A stretch of DNA of 64,000 nucleotides from Devosia lacusdianchii (GTDB lineage Bacteria; Pseudomonadota; Alphaproteobacteria; Rhizobiales; Devosiaceae): NCBI RefSeq assembly GCF_022429625.1, contig NZ_CP092483.1, forward strand, positions 3,410,001 to 3,474,000, read 5' to 3'. Position numbers and translations under genes: made by a program. Under the pieces are notes generated by a model. The model was not told the DNA's origin. It saw only the letters and a list, made by a program, of their open reading frames with translations, and made no database searches. Below, one piece after another: positions 17,572-28,800 of this stretch. Position 1 is the stretch's first letter. Every line of letters starts with the position of its first letter.

Positions 17572-18648
17572 ATGAACCTCAGCGGCGAAAGCTACGGCGT
17601 CATCGGGGCGCTCGACGCCTTCCCGCTGCGCCTGGCTGCCAAGCGGGTGACCTCGCATGGCGGACGGCTTCACCGCGGACTGACGCGTGGCACCACCACC
17701 GTCGTCTTCGGACGCACGCTGCTTGCCCGCTACGACCAGAACGAAATCGCCCACCGCGTCGAGGCCGCGCGGGACCGCAATGTACGGCTGCTCAGCGAAA
17801 ATGGCTTCCTGCGCGCCCTCGGTACGCTGCGCAACAACGCCCCAGCCAATATCAGCCGCCAGTCGCTGATGGATCAATCGAAGTTGGACGGCGCGGTGCT
17901 CGACTTGCTGACGCTGTTCGACGGCTTCGAGCATCATGCGGAGCCCTACTCGTTCCGCGACATCATCCTGGCTAAGAAATACGCGGGCCTCGTCGCAACC
18001 GGCGCCGGCTGGAGCGCCATCGCCCGCTCGGTGCACCAGATCGGGCCCGTCGGCTCGCTGACAGCCCTGACGCTGCAAACCGGGGTCGACAAGATCCTGT
18101 CACGCGATACCCATTCGCTCGCAGAACTCGGCGGCCAACGCCTGCTGCCGCTGCCGGAAACCGAGGACGAAGTCGAAGATTACTTCAGCCTTGCCGAGAA
18201 TGCCGAGGCCGATGGCCTCTTCGCCGAGGCCGCCACGCTCTACGAGCACTGCTCATCCATCGACGGCAGTGACGCGACCGCCGCATTCAACCTCGGCAAT
18301 TGCCTCAACAAGATCAACGATGCCGACGGCGCCGCCCTCGCCTATGTCACCGCCCTCAGCCGCGACCCGCTATTCGCCGAGGCCTGGTTCAACTATGGCG
18401 GATTGCTGCGCGACCAGGGCAAGATAGCCGCCGCTCGCCAGCACCTGGAACGCGCCGTCGAAATCGACCCCGGCTATGCCGATGCCATCTACAATCTCGG
18501 CGCGCTCGAATATGACGCGAGTGACCTCATAAGGGCCCGTGACTGGTGGCGGCGTTATCTCGAACTCGATGACAGCTCCGAATGGGCCCGCCGGGCGCGA
18601 GCCGGCGTCGGGCTCGCCAATCGGTTGATGCACAGAATAGGCGGCTGA
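17572..18648 (+). CDS. BRCT-like and tetratricopeptide repeat protein in the NHEJ operon
   Basis: A 358-residue protein starting five bases after the ku stop codon. Residues 8-85 resemble a BRCT domain (IGALDAFPLRLAAKRVTSHGG then TTTVVFG), a fold that binds phosphoprotein or DNA-repair partners. Residues 125-160 (YSFRDIILAKKYAGLVATG) look like a MerR-type helix-turn-helix. Residues 190-350 hold TPR repeats (AAFNLGNCLNKINDADGAALAYVTAL and AWFNYGGLLRDQGKIAAARQHL). The operon position between ku and the hydrolase suggests a scaffold role in end joining. The BRCT and HTH assignments are by eye; the TPRs are clear. Confidence 0.75.
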   Translation: MNLSGESYGVIGALDAFPLRLAAKRVTSHGGRLHRGLTRGTTTVVFGRTLLARYDQNEIAHRVEAARDRNVRLLSENGFLRALGTLRNNAPANISRQSLMDQSKLDGAVLDLLTLFDGFEHHAEPYSFRDIILAKKYAGLVATGAGWSAIARSVHQIGPVGSLTALTLQTGVDKILSRDTHSLAELGGQRLLPLPETEDEVEDYFSLAENAEADGLFAEAATLYEHCSSIDGSDATAAFNLGNCLNKINDADGAALAYVTALSRDPLFAEAWFNYGGLLRDQGKIAAARQHLERAVEIDPGYADAIYNLGALEYDASDLIRARDWWRRYLELDDSSEWARRARAGVGLANRLMHRIGG

Positions 18649-19292
18649 TGACCACGACATTCCTTTTCGACGGCCCGGAAGATGCGCGGGTCACTATCCT
18701 TCTCGCCCATGGCGCTGGCGCGCCGATGGACTCGGCATCGATGAATGCGACGGCCAGGGCGCTGGCAGCGGCCGGCTTTCGCGTCGCTCGCTTCGAGTTC
18801 GGCTACATGGCCAGTCGCCGCACCGAGGCCGGGCGCAAGCCGCCGCCCCGCGCCGACAAGGTGATCCCCGAATTTGTCGCCGCTGTCGATGACCTGGGGC
18901 CAACCAATGGACCGCTTATCATCGGCGGCAAGTCCATGGGCGGCCGCGTCGCCAGCATGGCCGCCGACGCTCTTTTCGCCAACGGTCGCATCGCCGGGCT
19001 CCTCTGCCTCGGCTACCCCTTCCATCCGCCCGAAAAGCCGGACCAGTTGCGCACGGCGCACCTGCTGGAGTTGAAGACGCCGGCCCTGATCTGCCAGGGC
19101 ACGCGGGACGAATTTGGCGTGCCTGCCGAAATCGCCACCTATTCGTTGTCACCGTCCATCGAACTGCTGTTTCTCGAGGACGGCGACCACGACCTCAAGC
19201 CGCGCAAGGCGCTGTCAGGCTTCTCGACGGCCGATCATCTCGCAACGATTGCGACCAAGGCGCGCGACTGGGTCCAGCGCATCGCTCCGTGA
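18648..19292 (+). CDS. Alpha/beta hydrolase (KANL3/Tex30-like)
   Basis: A 214-residue alpha/beta hydrolase. The nucleophile motif is GGKSMGGR, with Ser in G-x-S-x-G form; LLAHGAGAPMDS gives the oxyanion region, and GDHDLKPR near the C-terminus supplies the likely His. The ATG at 18648 overlaps the TGA of the TPR gene (TGATG), so it is translationally coupled. Members of this group have dienelactone-hydrolase-like folds and unknown substrates. Its link to DNA repair rests only on the operon. Confidence 0.8.
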   Translation: MTTTFLFDGPEDARVTILLAHGAGAPMDSASMNATARALAAAGFRVARFEFGYMASRRTEAGRKPPPRADKVIPEFVAAVDDLGPTNGPLIIGGKSMGGRVASMAADALFANGRIAGLLCLGYPFHPPEKPDQLRTAHLLELKTPALICQGTRDEFGVPAEIATYSLSPSIELLFLEDGDHDLKPRKALSGFSTADHLATIATKARDWVQRIAP

Positions 19293-20062
19293 AAATCGCG
19301 ACCTACAACATCAACGGCATCAATCGGCGGCTGCCCAATCTCATGGACTGGCTGGCCGACGCCGCGCCGGATGTCGTCTGCCTTCAGGAACTCAAGGCCA
19401 CACAAAAACAGTTTCCCGCCACGGCCCTGGCCGATGCCGGTTACGGCTCTGTCTGGCTGGGCGAGTCCGGCTGGAATGGCGTCGCCATCCTTGCCCGCGG
19501 CAGCGAACCCATCCTCACGCGGAACGAGCTGCCGGGCGCCCCGGAGGATAAACAGGCGCGCTACATCGAGGCGGCGGTGAACGGCGTCCTCATTGCCTCG
19601 CTTTACGCCCCCAACGGCAACCCCCAGCCCGGCCCAAAATTCACCTACAAGCTGGCCTGGACGGAGCGCCTGCTCGCCCATGCCGCCGACCTGTGCGAAA
19701 CCGGTTTCCCCGTCGTGCTGGCCGGCGACTACAATATCGTCCCCGAACCGCGCGATATCTACGAAACCACGTCCTATCGCGACAACGCGCTGGTCCAACC
19801 CGCCAGCCGCGCCCTGTTTCAGCGCCTGCTCGACCAGGGCTGGACCGATGCCCTGCGCACCCTGCATCCCGACGAAACGATCTACACCTTCTGGGATTAC
19901 ATGCGCCAACGCTGGCCACGAAACGCCGGCCTGCGACTCGACCATTTCCTCTTGGCCGGCGGCATGGAGGCCAAGCTGCGATCCGGCGGTGTCGACCGCG
20001 ACATTCGCGGCCAGGAAGGCGCTAGCGACCACGCGCCAGCCTGGATTATCGTCGAGGACTGA
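19289..20062 (+). CDS. xth: Exonuclease III family AP endonuclease
   Basis: A 257-residue metal-dependent endonuclease/exonuclease/phosphatase fold. Catalytic blocks are present: TYNINGINRR, Glu in CLQELKA, AGDYNIVPEPRD, LRLDHFLL and the C-terminal SDHAP. It starts at a GTG at 19289 that overlaps the previous TGA (GTGA). Homologues cut abasic sites and trim 3' ends. Placing it with ligD and ku would supply end processing. It ends two bases from the convergent ptsN stop codon. Confidence 0.93.
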   Translation: MKIATYNINGINRRLPNLMDWLADAAPDVVCLQELKATQKQFPATALADAGYGSVWLGESGWNGVAILARGSEPILTRNELPGAPEDKQARYIEAAVNGVLIASLYAPNGNPQPGPKFTYKLAWTERLLAHAADLCETGFPVVLAGDYNIVPEPRDIYETTSYRDNALVQPASRALFQRLLDQGWTDALRTLHPDETIYTFWDYMRQRWPRNAGLRLDHFLLAGGMEAKLRSGGVDRDIRGQEGASDHAPAWIIVED

Positions 20063-20064
20063 CC

Positions 20065-20526
20065 TTAAGCGTCGCTCGTCGCCACCGCCGCATAAAGCGC
20101 AGCAGCATCACCAGCCGCCCTCATCCGCGCCACGACCTCGTCGGACCGCAATATTCGCGCCGCCGCCGACAGCAGCTTCAGCCCCGCCGCCCGATCGTGC
20201 TCGGGCACCAGCAGCACGAAGACGATATCCACCGGCGCCTCATCGATGGCGTCGAACTCTACCGGCTTGTTGAGCCGTGCCAACATGCCCACGGGCCTCC
20301 CGATGCCCTCGACCGTCGCATGAGGGATGGCGATCCCCTGCCCCATGCCGGTCGACCCCAACTTCTCGCGGTTATCGAGCGCCGCGAAGATCACGGCCGC
20401 GTCGCCCCCCGACAGCGCCGCGATCCGGCCGCATAGCGCCTCCAGCACCGCCCGCTTGTTGGCACCCGCAAGCCCGACGATGACGTTTTCGGGCCGGAGG
20501 AATTCGGAAATCTGCATAGTCGTCAC
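20065..20526 (-). CDS. ptsN: Nitrogen-PTS EIIA protein PtsN
   Basis: A 153-residue EIIA-Ntr/fructose-type domain with the phosphorylatable His69 in QGIAIPHAT and VDIVFVLLVPEHDRAAGLKLL typical of PtsN. Start is taken as a GTG at 20526 overlapping the kdpE stop (GTGA); an ATG at 20517 is the alternative. No C-terminal extension is present. It is cytoplasmic and lacks sugar-PTS partners here. In E. coli EIIA-Ntr binds KdpD and modulates kdp expression, so its place as the last gene of a kdp operon is functionally coherent. A second ptsN near rpoN may exist elsewhere in the genome. Confidence 0.88.
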   Translation of the reverse strand: MTTMQISEFLRPENVIVGLAGANKRAVLEALCGRIAALSGGDAAVIFAALDNREKLGSTGMGQGIAIPHATVEGIGRPVGMLARLNKPVEFDAIDEAPVDIVFVLLVPEHDRAAGLKLLSAAARILRSDEVVARMRAAGDAAALYAAVATSDA

Positions 20527-21251
20527 AATTCACTATTGGTCGTTGGTGGCACAGCCGGCTCATCGCCCTCGCGCAGCCGATAGCCCACGCCGGTCTCGGT
20601 CATGATGTATTGCGGCTGGTCGGGTGTGCGTTCGATCTTCTGGCGCAGTTGGCGGACATAGACGCGCAGATATTGCACGTCGGTCGAACCATTCCACACC
20701 TGATTGAGCAGATGCTGATGCGTCAGCACTTTGCCGGCATGCTGCACGAGGATGCGCAGGATGTCGTACTCTTTGGGCGATAGCTTTACCTCCTTGCCGC
20801 CCACCCTGACGATGCGCTTGACCAGGTCGACGGACAGCTCACCGGTCTGGAACAGCGCCTTCTCACCCTGCTGCTGCAACCGATGGCGCAGCGCCACGCG
20901 GATCCGTGCCACCAGCTCCTTGGTGCCGAAGGGCTTGGTGACATAGTCATCCGCCCCCAGCTCCAAGGCTCGCACAATCCCAGTCTCGTCGGTACGGCTG
21001 GAAAGGATCAGGATCGGCAGGTCGAACAGGTCGTTACGCCATTTGGCCAGCAGGTCATGCCCTTGCATGTCGGGCAGGCCGAGATCGAGCAGGATGAGGT
21101 CCGGCCGTGTCTGCCGCAGCAATTCGTTGGCCTCCCTGGCGCTGCCGGCTTCGAGGATCGTATAGCCCTCGGTCGCCAGCCCCACCCGTAGCAGCTTGCG
21201 AATGGGCGCTTCGTCATCGACGACCAGTATCCTTATCGGCGACGCGTTCAT
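20523..21251 (-). CDS. kdpE: KdpE response regulator
   Basis: A 242-residue OmpR-family regulator with a receiver domain (acidic pocket VDDE at 11-14, phospho-acceptor Asp56 in LILLDLGLP, Lys in VTKPFG) and a winged helix C-terminal domain (SPKEYDILRIL, YLRVYVRQLRQKIE). It overlaps kdpD by four bases. Phosphorylated by KdpD, it activates the kdp promoter under potassium limitation. The C-terminus carries a short extra tail beyond GVGYRL. Confidence 0.95.
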   Translation of the reverse strand: MNASPIRILVVDDEAPIRKLLRVGLATEGYTILEAGSAREANELLRQTRPDLILLDLGLPDMQGHDLLAKWRNDLFDLPILILSSRTDETGIVRALELGADDYVTKPFGTKELVARIRVALRHRLQQQGEKALFQTGELSVDLVKRIVRVGGKEVKLSPKEYDILRILVQHAGKVLTHQHLLNQVWNGSTDVQYLRVYVRQLRQKIERTPDQPQYIMTETGVGYRLREGDEPAVPPTTNSEL

Positions 21252-23953
21252 GTCAACTCCTCCAGATTCTGCTCGCCGGTCGGGATCGGCATCTTGATGG
21301 TGAACACCGCCCCCGACCGATCGGCCCGGTTCGAGGCGATGATCGTGCCGCCCATCGCCTCGATGAAACCCCGGCAGATCGACAATCCCAGGCCCGTACC
21401 GGCCAGCACGTGGTCGGCTTTGCGAACGCGGTAGAAGCTGTCGAAGATGCGCTCGAGATCATCGTGCGGAATGCCCGGGCCCTCATCGATGATCTGCAAC
21501 ACCGCCGATCCTCCGTCGGTCCAACCCCTGATCTGGATGGTCGATCCCACAGGCGCATACTTCGCGGCATTGTCGAGCAGGTTGAACAGAGACTGCTCGA
21601 ACAGCACTGGATCAAGCCGCAACATCGGCAGGTCGGCCTGCAGGTCCACCGCCATCTGGTGCTGTTCGGTGATCTTGGCCGCGCGACGCAAGGCGGTCCC
21701 GACAATGTCGCCGACATAGTGCAGCGCAAAATTCGGCTGCATGGCGCCCGATTCAAGCCGCGTCATATCGAGCAGGTTGACGATAAAGCGATTGAGCCGC
21801 TCGGACTCGTCGATGACAGTGGTCAGCAGCTCGGTGCGGTCCGTCTCCGGTATCGACTTGGAGTAGTCCCGCAGGGTACCCGCTGCGCCCATGATCGCCG
21901 ACAAAGGCGTCTTGAGATCATGGGAAATCGAGGTCAGCAGCGCCGAGCGCAGCCGGTCCGCCTCCGCCGCCAGCCGGGCGCGGTCGACATCGGCCACCAA
22001 CTGGATGCGTTCGATGGCAAGCGCCGCCTGGTCGATCAGCGCATCGAGTAGCCGCTGCTGCTCCGGCGTCAACAGCGGTCCCTGCTTGTCATTGTCGAGA
22101 CCGACGACGCCAATGGGCGTGCGCCCGGTGCGCAATGGCAGATAGAGGCGCTTGGCGCCAGGCAACGTATCCGCGCCGCGCCCGGCTGGATGATCGTTAT
22201 CCCAGGCCCAGTTGGCGGCGGCGATATCGGCGTCCACCAGGCTGTCATCAGGTGGATAACCGGCCTTGACGGTCAGCGTGCCATTCTCTGGCAGCAACAG
22301 CACGACGCGCAGCTTGAGCATTGACGCGATCTGAAACGCCGTGGCCCAGAGCACGTCATCGAGGGTACCCGTACCGGCCAGCTTTTTGCTGAAGAGATAG
22401 AGGTCCTCGGTGGTCCGCGCCCGCTGCCGCGCCGCCGAGGCCTGGCGCTGCACCCGGGCGGCGAGGTTGCTGGCAACGACTGCGACGCCGAAGAAAAAGC
22501 CCAGCGCAATGACACTTTCCGGGTCGCTGATATTGAGCGTGTAGAGCGGCGGCAGAAAGAAGAAATTGAAGGCCAGCGCCCCCAGCACCGAAGCCCAGAG
22601 CGCCGGCCACAGGCCGCCGGTAATGGCCGAAGCCAGCACCGCCATCAGGAACACCAGCGCTACGTTGGTGACGTCGAGCCCGCGATTGAGCAGCAGGCCG
22701 AACCCCAGCGCAATGCCGACATAGGCGGCGCTCAAGAGGTATGGTTTGATCCGGAAGCGGCGCGGCTGCACATGCGTCACGCCGCGCGGCTTGGCCACGG
22801 CATCCTGGTCGGTGCCGGCAATGACATGCACGCTGATGTCGCCGGCATTACGGATCAGCTCGTGCGAAACCGAGCCTTCGAAATACTCGCGCCACCGCGG
22901 TTTGCGCGGCTTGCCGATGACGATATGGGTGACGTTGTTGGCATTGGCGTAGCGAATGATTTCGGCGGTGACGTCCTGCCCCGGCAACGTCACGGCCTCG
23001 CCGCCAAGCTGCTCGGCCAGCCGCAGGGTGGCAGCAAGCCGGTCCTTGCCCTCCTCGGACAGAGTCGCAACGCTTGGCGTCTCGATATGGAGGGCCAGCC
23101 ATGGCGCCCGCAGGCGCTCGGCCTGCCGGCGCGCATAGCGCACAAGCGAGGGCGCGCGCGGATGCTCATCGATGCACACCAGCACCCGTTCACCGGCGCC
23201 CCATGGTCCGGAAATCGCATGCGAGCGCATATGGGTCAGCAACTGATCGTCGACCCGCTGCGCCGTCCGGCGCAAGGCCAGCTCGCGCAATGCAGTCAGA
23301 TTGCCGGCCGAGAAATAGTTCTCCACCGCACGCTTGGCGGTGTTCGGCAGATAGACCTTGCCGTCATGCAGGCGCTTGATCAGGTCCTGCGGCGTGATGT
23401 CGATAATCTCGATGTCGTCGGCCCGATCGACGATGGAATCGGGCACCGTCTCCCGCACGCGTATGCGCGTGATCTGAGCGACCACGTCGTTGAGGCTTTC
23501 AACATGCTGGATGTTGAGCGTCGTATAGACATCGATGCCGGCGGCGAGAATTTCCTCGACATCGAGATACCGCTTGGGGTGGCGGCTCCCTGGCACATTG
23601 GTATGGGCCAACTCGTCGACCAGCACGAGGCGGGGGCGGCGAGCGAGGATTGCGTCGATATCGAGCTCGGCGAGCTGCTGGCCACGGTAGTCGATGCTGA
23701 TGCGCGGGATGACCTCAAAGCCGGTCACCAGCGCCTCGGTCTCCTTGCGGCCATGGGTCTCGACCACACCGATGACGGTATCGACGCCATCCGCCATCCG
23801 GGCCCGGCCCGACATTAGCATCTCATACGTCTTGCCCACGCCGGGCGCCGCCCCAAGGAAAATCTTGAGACGGCCGCGAGCCTCCCGCTGCGCATTCTCC
23901 AGCAGCGCATCGGGAGACGGCCGGGCATCGGAATCGCGATTGACGTCAGCCAT
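21248..23953 (-). CDS. kdpD: KdpD sensor histidine kinase
   Basis: A 901-residue potassium sensor. The N-terminal KdpD domain (about 25-235) has Walker A GAAPGVGKT, then a Usp-like domain (about 250-370). Four membrane segments lie at about 400-500 (ALVFLMAVLASAITGGLWPAL), followed by a GAF domain (about 520-650) and a HisKA/HATPase region with the phosphorylated His in ISHDLKTPLSA (near 680) and NLLDNAAKYAP, GPGIPHDD and GTGLGLSI. Length and order match E. coli KdpD. The ptsN gene two genes downstream may encode a modulator. Confidence 0.96.
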   Translation of the reverse strand: MADVNRDSDARPSPDALLENAQREARGRLKIFLGAAPGVGKTYEMLMSGRARMADGVDTVIGVVETHGRKETEALVTGFEVIPRISIDYRGQQLAELDIDAILARRPRLVLVDELAHTNVPGSRHPKRYLDVEEILAAGIDVYTTLNIQHVESLNDVVAQITRIRVRETVPDSIVDRADDIEIIDITPQDLIKRLHDGKVYLPNTAKRAVENYFSAGNLTALRELALRRTAQRVDDQLLTHMRSHAISGPWGAGERVLVCIDEHPRAPSLVRYARRQAERLRAPWLALHIETPSVATLSEEGKDRLAATLRLAEQLGGEAVTLPGQDVTAEIIRYANANNVTHIVIGKPRKPRWREYFEGSVSHELIRNAGDISVHVIAGTDQDAVAKPRGVTHVQPRRFRIKPYLLSAAYVGIALGFGLLLNRGLDVTNVALVFLMAVLASAITGGLWPALWASVLGALAFNFFFLPPLYTLNISDPESVIALGFFFGVAVVASNLAARVQRQASAARQRARTTEDLYLFSKKLAGTGTLDDVLWATAFQIASMLKLRVVLLLPENGTLTVKAGYPPDDSLVDADIAAANWAWDNDHPAGRGADTLPGAKRLYLPLRTGRTPIGVVGLDNDKQGPLLTPEQQRLLDALIDQAALAIERIQLVADVDRARLAAEADRLRSALLTSISHDLKTPLSAIMGAAGTLRDYSKSIPETDRTELLTTVIDESERLNRFIVNLLDMTRLESGAMQPNFALHYVGDIVGTALRRAAKITEQHQMAVDLQADLPMLRLDPVLFEQSLFNLLDNAAKYAPVGSTIQIRGWTDGGSAVLQIIDEGPGIPHDDLERIFDSFYRVRKADHVLAGTGLGLSICRGFIEAMGGTIIASNRADRSGAVFTIKMPIPTGEQNLEELT

Positions 23954-24015
23954 CGGCCAGCATTCCTCTCAAGCGCAGGTTCGGGCACCGCCGGGGGTGT
24001 CCGAACCGCATTGTG

Positions 24016-24585
24016 TCACTCTGCCGATGCGCCATCGAGCGCCAGGTTGAGCTTGAGCACGTTGACGACCGGTTCGCCCATGAACCCCAGCATCGGACCT
24101 TCGATATGCTGGTCGACCAGCGCGCGCACCACTGCTTCATCCACCCCGCGCGCATTGGCAACCCTCGGCACCTGGAAATAGGCAGCGTCGGGCGAAATAT
24201 GCGGATCAAGACCGCTGCCCGAAGTCGTCACCAGGTCGATCGGGACCGCCGCATTCGGGTTCTCGGCCTTGAGGGTCGCGACATCACCGGCCACACGCTC
24301 GATCAGCACGGGGTTGGTCGGTCCCAGGTTGGAGCCGCTCGAACCCGCCGCATTGTAGCCGTCGCCGGCGGCTGACGGACGCCCGTGGAAGTAGCGCGGC
24401 TCGGTGAAAGCCTGGCCGATCAATTCGGAACCAAGCACCTGCCCATCCTGCTCGATCAGGCTTCCTGCGGCCTGATGCGGAAAGATGGCTTGGGCTATGC
24501 CGGTCATGCCCAGAGGGTAGATGAGCCCCGTGATGATGGTCAGGGCGACGATCATGAAGATCGCGGGTCTGATTTGTTTGAGCAT
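24016..24585 (-). CDS. kdpC: KdpC, potassium-transporting ATPase subunit C
   Basis: A 189-residue subunit anchored by one N-terminal membrane helix ([24 protein letters not shown]). The conserved [16 protein letters not shown] and [22 protein letters not shown] follow. The ATG at 24585 with AAGGA upstream is preferred over a longer frame from 24609. It acts as a chaperone-like subunit that stabilises ATP binding in KdpB. It starts ten bases after kdpB ends. Confidence 0.96.
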   Translation of the reverse strand: MLKQIRPAIFMIVALTIITGLIYPLGMTGIAQAIFPHQAAGSLIEQDGQVLGSELIGQAFTEPRYFHGRPSAAGDGYNAAGSSGSNLGPTNPVLIERVAGDVATLKAENPNAAVPIDLVTTSGSGLDPHISPDAAYFQVPRVANARGVDEAVVRALVDQHIEGPMLGFMGEPVVNVLKLNLALDGASAE

Positions 24586-24595
24586 CGGAGTGTCC

Positions 24596-26668
<2,073 letters not shown>

Positions 26669-26704
26669 GAGAGACTCCAGCGTGAATGACGGCGGCGCGA
26701 TCGA

Positions 26705-26875
26705 TCAGATGGCCGCGAACAATTGGGTCAGAAGGACTGCGGACAGCCCGAGCAGGCCGATTACCAGCATCAGGCGCAGCACGATGCGCGCCGCGTTCGT
26801 CGGTTCGGTCTGCCCCCGCGCCAGAAATTCGGCGCGAGGGTTGATGAGCCGCTTCAGCTCACTGCGAGGGGACAT
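26705..26875 (-). CDS. Small membrane protein between kdpA and kdpB, 56 aa
   Basis: A 56-residue ORF that begins three bases after the kdpA stop codon and ends 36 bases before kdpB. The N-terminal half is polar and basic (MSPRSELKRLINPRAEF). Residues 31-55 are one hydrophobic helix (LRLMLVIGLLGLSAVLLTQLFAA), giving a predicted single-span protein with a cytoplasmic N-terminus. No family is recognised. Its tight coupling and conserved spacing suggest an accessory subunit of the Kdp pump or a translation spacer. It does not resemble KdpF, which is encoded separately at 28611. Confidence 0.68.
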   Translation of the reverse strand: MSPRSELKRLINPRAEFLARGQTEPTNAARIVLRLMLVIGLLGLSAVLLTQLFAAI

Positions 26876-26878
26876 GGC

Positions 26879-28582
26879 CTAGAAGGTCTGCCCCGCCAGC
26901 ATGGCGAAGTGTTCGACGATCGGACCGAGCGCAAGCGCCGGGAAGAACGTCAGGCCGCCCACGATGAGAATGACGCCCAGCAGCAGGCCGACGAACAGCG
27001 TTCCGTCGGTCGGAAGCGTGCCGCCAGAGGCCGGAACGGTCTTCTTGCTCACCAGGGAGCCGGCAATGGCCAGCGCAGGGATGATGATCAGGAACCGCCC
27101 CATCAGCATCGCGGTGCCCAGGGTGATATTGTACCACGGCGTATTCGCCGAGAGGCCCGCGAAGGCAGACCCGTTATTGGCCGCCGCCGACGTATAGGCG
27201 TAGAGGATTTCGCCGAACCCGTGCGGCCCGGCATTCCACAGCGACGACACGCCCGCAGGCAGCACTGCCGTAACCGCCGTAAACCCGAGCATCGCGAGCG
27301 GTAGGCAGAGGATGGCGAGCATCGCCATTTTGACCTCCTTGGCCTCGATCTTCTTGCCCAGATATTCGGGCGTCCGGCCCACCATCAGTCCCGCCACAAA
27401 GATGGCGATGACCACGAACAGGATGATGCCGTAGAAGCCCGCGCCGACACCGCCGATGATGATCTCGCCGAGCATCATGTTGATCATCGGGATCATGCCG
27501 CCCAACGGCAGGAAGCTGTCATGCATGGCGATAACGGCGCCACACGAGGCCGCAGTCGTGATGACGGCGAACAACGAAGACAGCACTACGCCAAACCGCG
27601 TCTCCTTGCCTTCCATGTTGCCACCCTCGATCCCGAGCGCGTGGATCAAAGGATTGCCGGCCGCTTCCGCCCAGTAGCAGACTGCGACGCCAATGAGGAA
27701 CAGCACGCCCATGGTGGCGAAGATCGCCCAGCCCTGGCGCTGATTGCCGACCATGCGCCCGAACACATTGGTCAGGGCCGCGCCGATGGCGAAGATCGAG
27801 ACCATATGGATGAGATTGGTGAGCGCCGTCGGATTTTCGAACGGATGGGCCGCGTTGACGTTGAAGAAACCGCCGCCATTGGTGCCCAGATGCTTGATCA
27901 TCATCTGGCTGGCCACCGGACCCTGCGCGATCGTCTGCTGTGCTCCTTCCAGCGTCACCGCCGCGGTATAGGGATTGAGGTTTTGCGGTACGCCCTGCCA
28001 CACCAGCACCAGCGTTCCGATGATGCAGATCGGCAGCAGGACGTAGAAGATCGTCCGCACGAGATCGGTCCAGAAATTGCCGAGCGTCTTGACCGATTTT
28101 CGCGAGAAAGCACGGATGACCGCCATGGCGACCGCTATGCCCGTGGCCGCGGAGACGAAGTTCTGCACCGTCAGACCCGCCATCTGGGTCAGGTAAGACA
28201 TGGTGCTTTCCCCGCCATAGCTCTGCCAATTGGTATTGGAAACAAAGCTGGCAGCCGTGTTGAAGGCGAGTTCGGGGCCAACCTCACCCATGCCAGCGGG
28301 ATTGAACGGCAACGCGCCCTGGAAGCGCTGCAGGAAATACAGCGCGATAAATCCGGCCAGATTGAAGAACAGCATGGCGGCCGCATAGGCGGTCCAGTGT
28401 TGCTCTTCCTTCTCGTCGGTTCCGGCGAGGCGATAGAGCACCCGCTCGATTGGGCCGATCACCGGCGAAAGCAGCGTGCGATCGCCGTTGTAAACGCGCG
28501 TCATATAGCCGCCCAGCGGCTTCACGAGCAAAATGATGATGCCGCAATAAACGGCAATCTGAATCCATCCGATCAACGTCAT
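26879..28582 (-). CDS. kdpA: KdpA, potassium-binding channel subunit
   Basis: A 567-residue inner-membrane protein of the SKT superfamily with about ten membrane spans. Selectivity-filter-like segments include [17 protein letters not shown] and [25 protein letters not shown], and a conserved C-terminal half contains [22 protein letters not shown]. It takes up potassium with micromolar affinity in complex with KdpB, KdpC and KdpF. The ATG at 28582 has only a weak GGA ribosome binding site. Confidence 0.97.
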   Translation of the reverse strand: MTLIGWIQIAVYCGIIILLVKPLGGYMTRVYNGDRTLLSPVIGPIERVLYRLAGTDEKEEQHWTAYAAAMLFFNLAGFIALYFLQRFQGALPFNPAGMGEVGPELAFNTAASFVSNTNWQSYGGESTMSYLTQMAGLTVQNFVSAATGIAVAMAVIRAFSRKSVKTLGNFWTDLVRTIFYVLLPICIIGTLVLVWQGVPQNLNPYTAAVTLEGAQQTIAQGPVASQMMIKHLGTNGGGFFNVNAAHPFENPTALTNLIHMVSIFAIGAALTNVFGRMVGNQRQGWAIFATMGVLFLIGVAVCYWAEAAGNPLIHALGIEGGNMEGKETRFGVVLSSLFAVITTAASCGAVIAMHDSFLPLGGMIPMINMMLGEIIIGGVGAGFYGIILFVVIAIFVAGLMVGRTPEYLGKKIEAKEVKMAMLAILCLPLAMLGFTAVTAVLPAGVSSLWNAGPHGFGEILYAYTSAAANNGSAFAGLSANTPWYNITLGTAMLMGRFLIIIPALAIAGSLVSKKTVPASGGTLPTDGTLFVGLLLGVILIVGGLTFFPALALGPIVEHFAMLAGQTF

Positions 28583-28610
28583 GATTATGTCTTTCCGAGC
28601 CCGCTTGCGA

Positions 28611-28700
28611 TCAGAAGCGCTCTGGGCGAATAAGGGCGTAGATTAGGTACGCGAGCAGCAGCAGTGTTACGCCGCCGCCGAGAATGTAATCGACAAGCAT
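28611..28700 (-). CDS. kdpF: KdpF, small stabilising subunit
   Basis: A 29-residue single-span peptide: [20 protein letters not shown] then YALIRPERF. Length and the C-terminal L-I-x-P-E-R-F signature match KdpF, which stabilises the KdpABC complex. GGGAG precedes the ATG. It lies 28 bases upstream of kdpA, the usual place. Confidence 0.9.
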   Translation of the reverse strand: MLVDYILGGGVTLLLLAYLIYALIRPERF

Positions 28701-28713
28701 CGCCAGACTCCCG

Positions 28714-28794
28714 CTAGAGATTGTTACAGACGGCGATGTAGGTGAAGAATATCGCGAAAAATGTCGCCGATATTCCTAAGACGACGAAATCCAT
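28714..28794 (-). CDS. Tiny membrane peptide upstream of kdpF, 26 aa
   Basis: A 26-codon ORF, MDFVVLGISATFFAIFFTYI then AVCNNL, that forms one hydrophobic helix. AAGGAG lies nine bases before its ATG, a good ribosome binding site, and it is the first ORF of the kdp transcript. I recall similar short peptides ahead of kdpF in other Alphaproteobacteria, but cannot check. It could be an extra Kdp subunit, or a leader peptide. Confidence 0.62.
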   Translation of the reverse strand: MDFVVLGISATFFAIFFTYIAVCNNL

Positions 28795-28800
28795 GACCTT

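Noticed and set aside
22772..23818. 348-codon plus-strand frame opposite kdpD
   Set aside because: Complement of an intact kinase gene; no ribosome site and no family motif.
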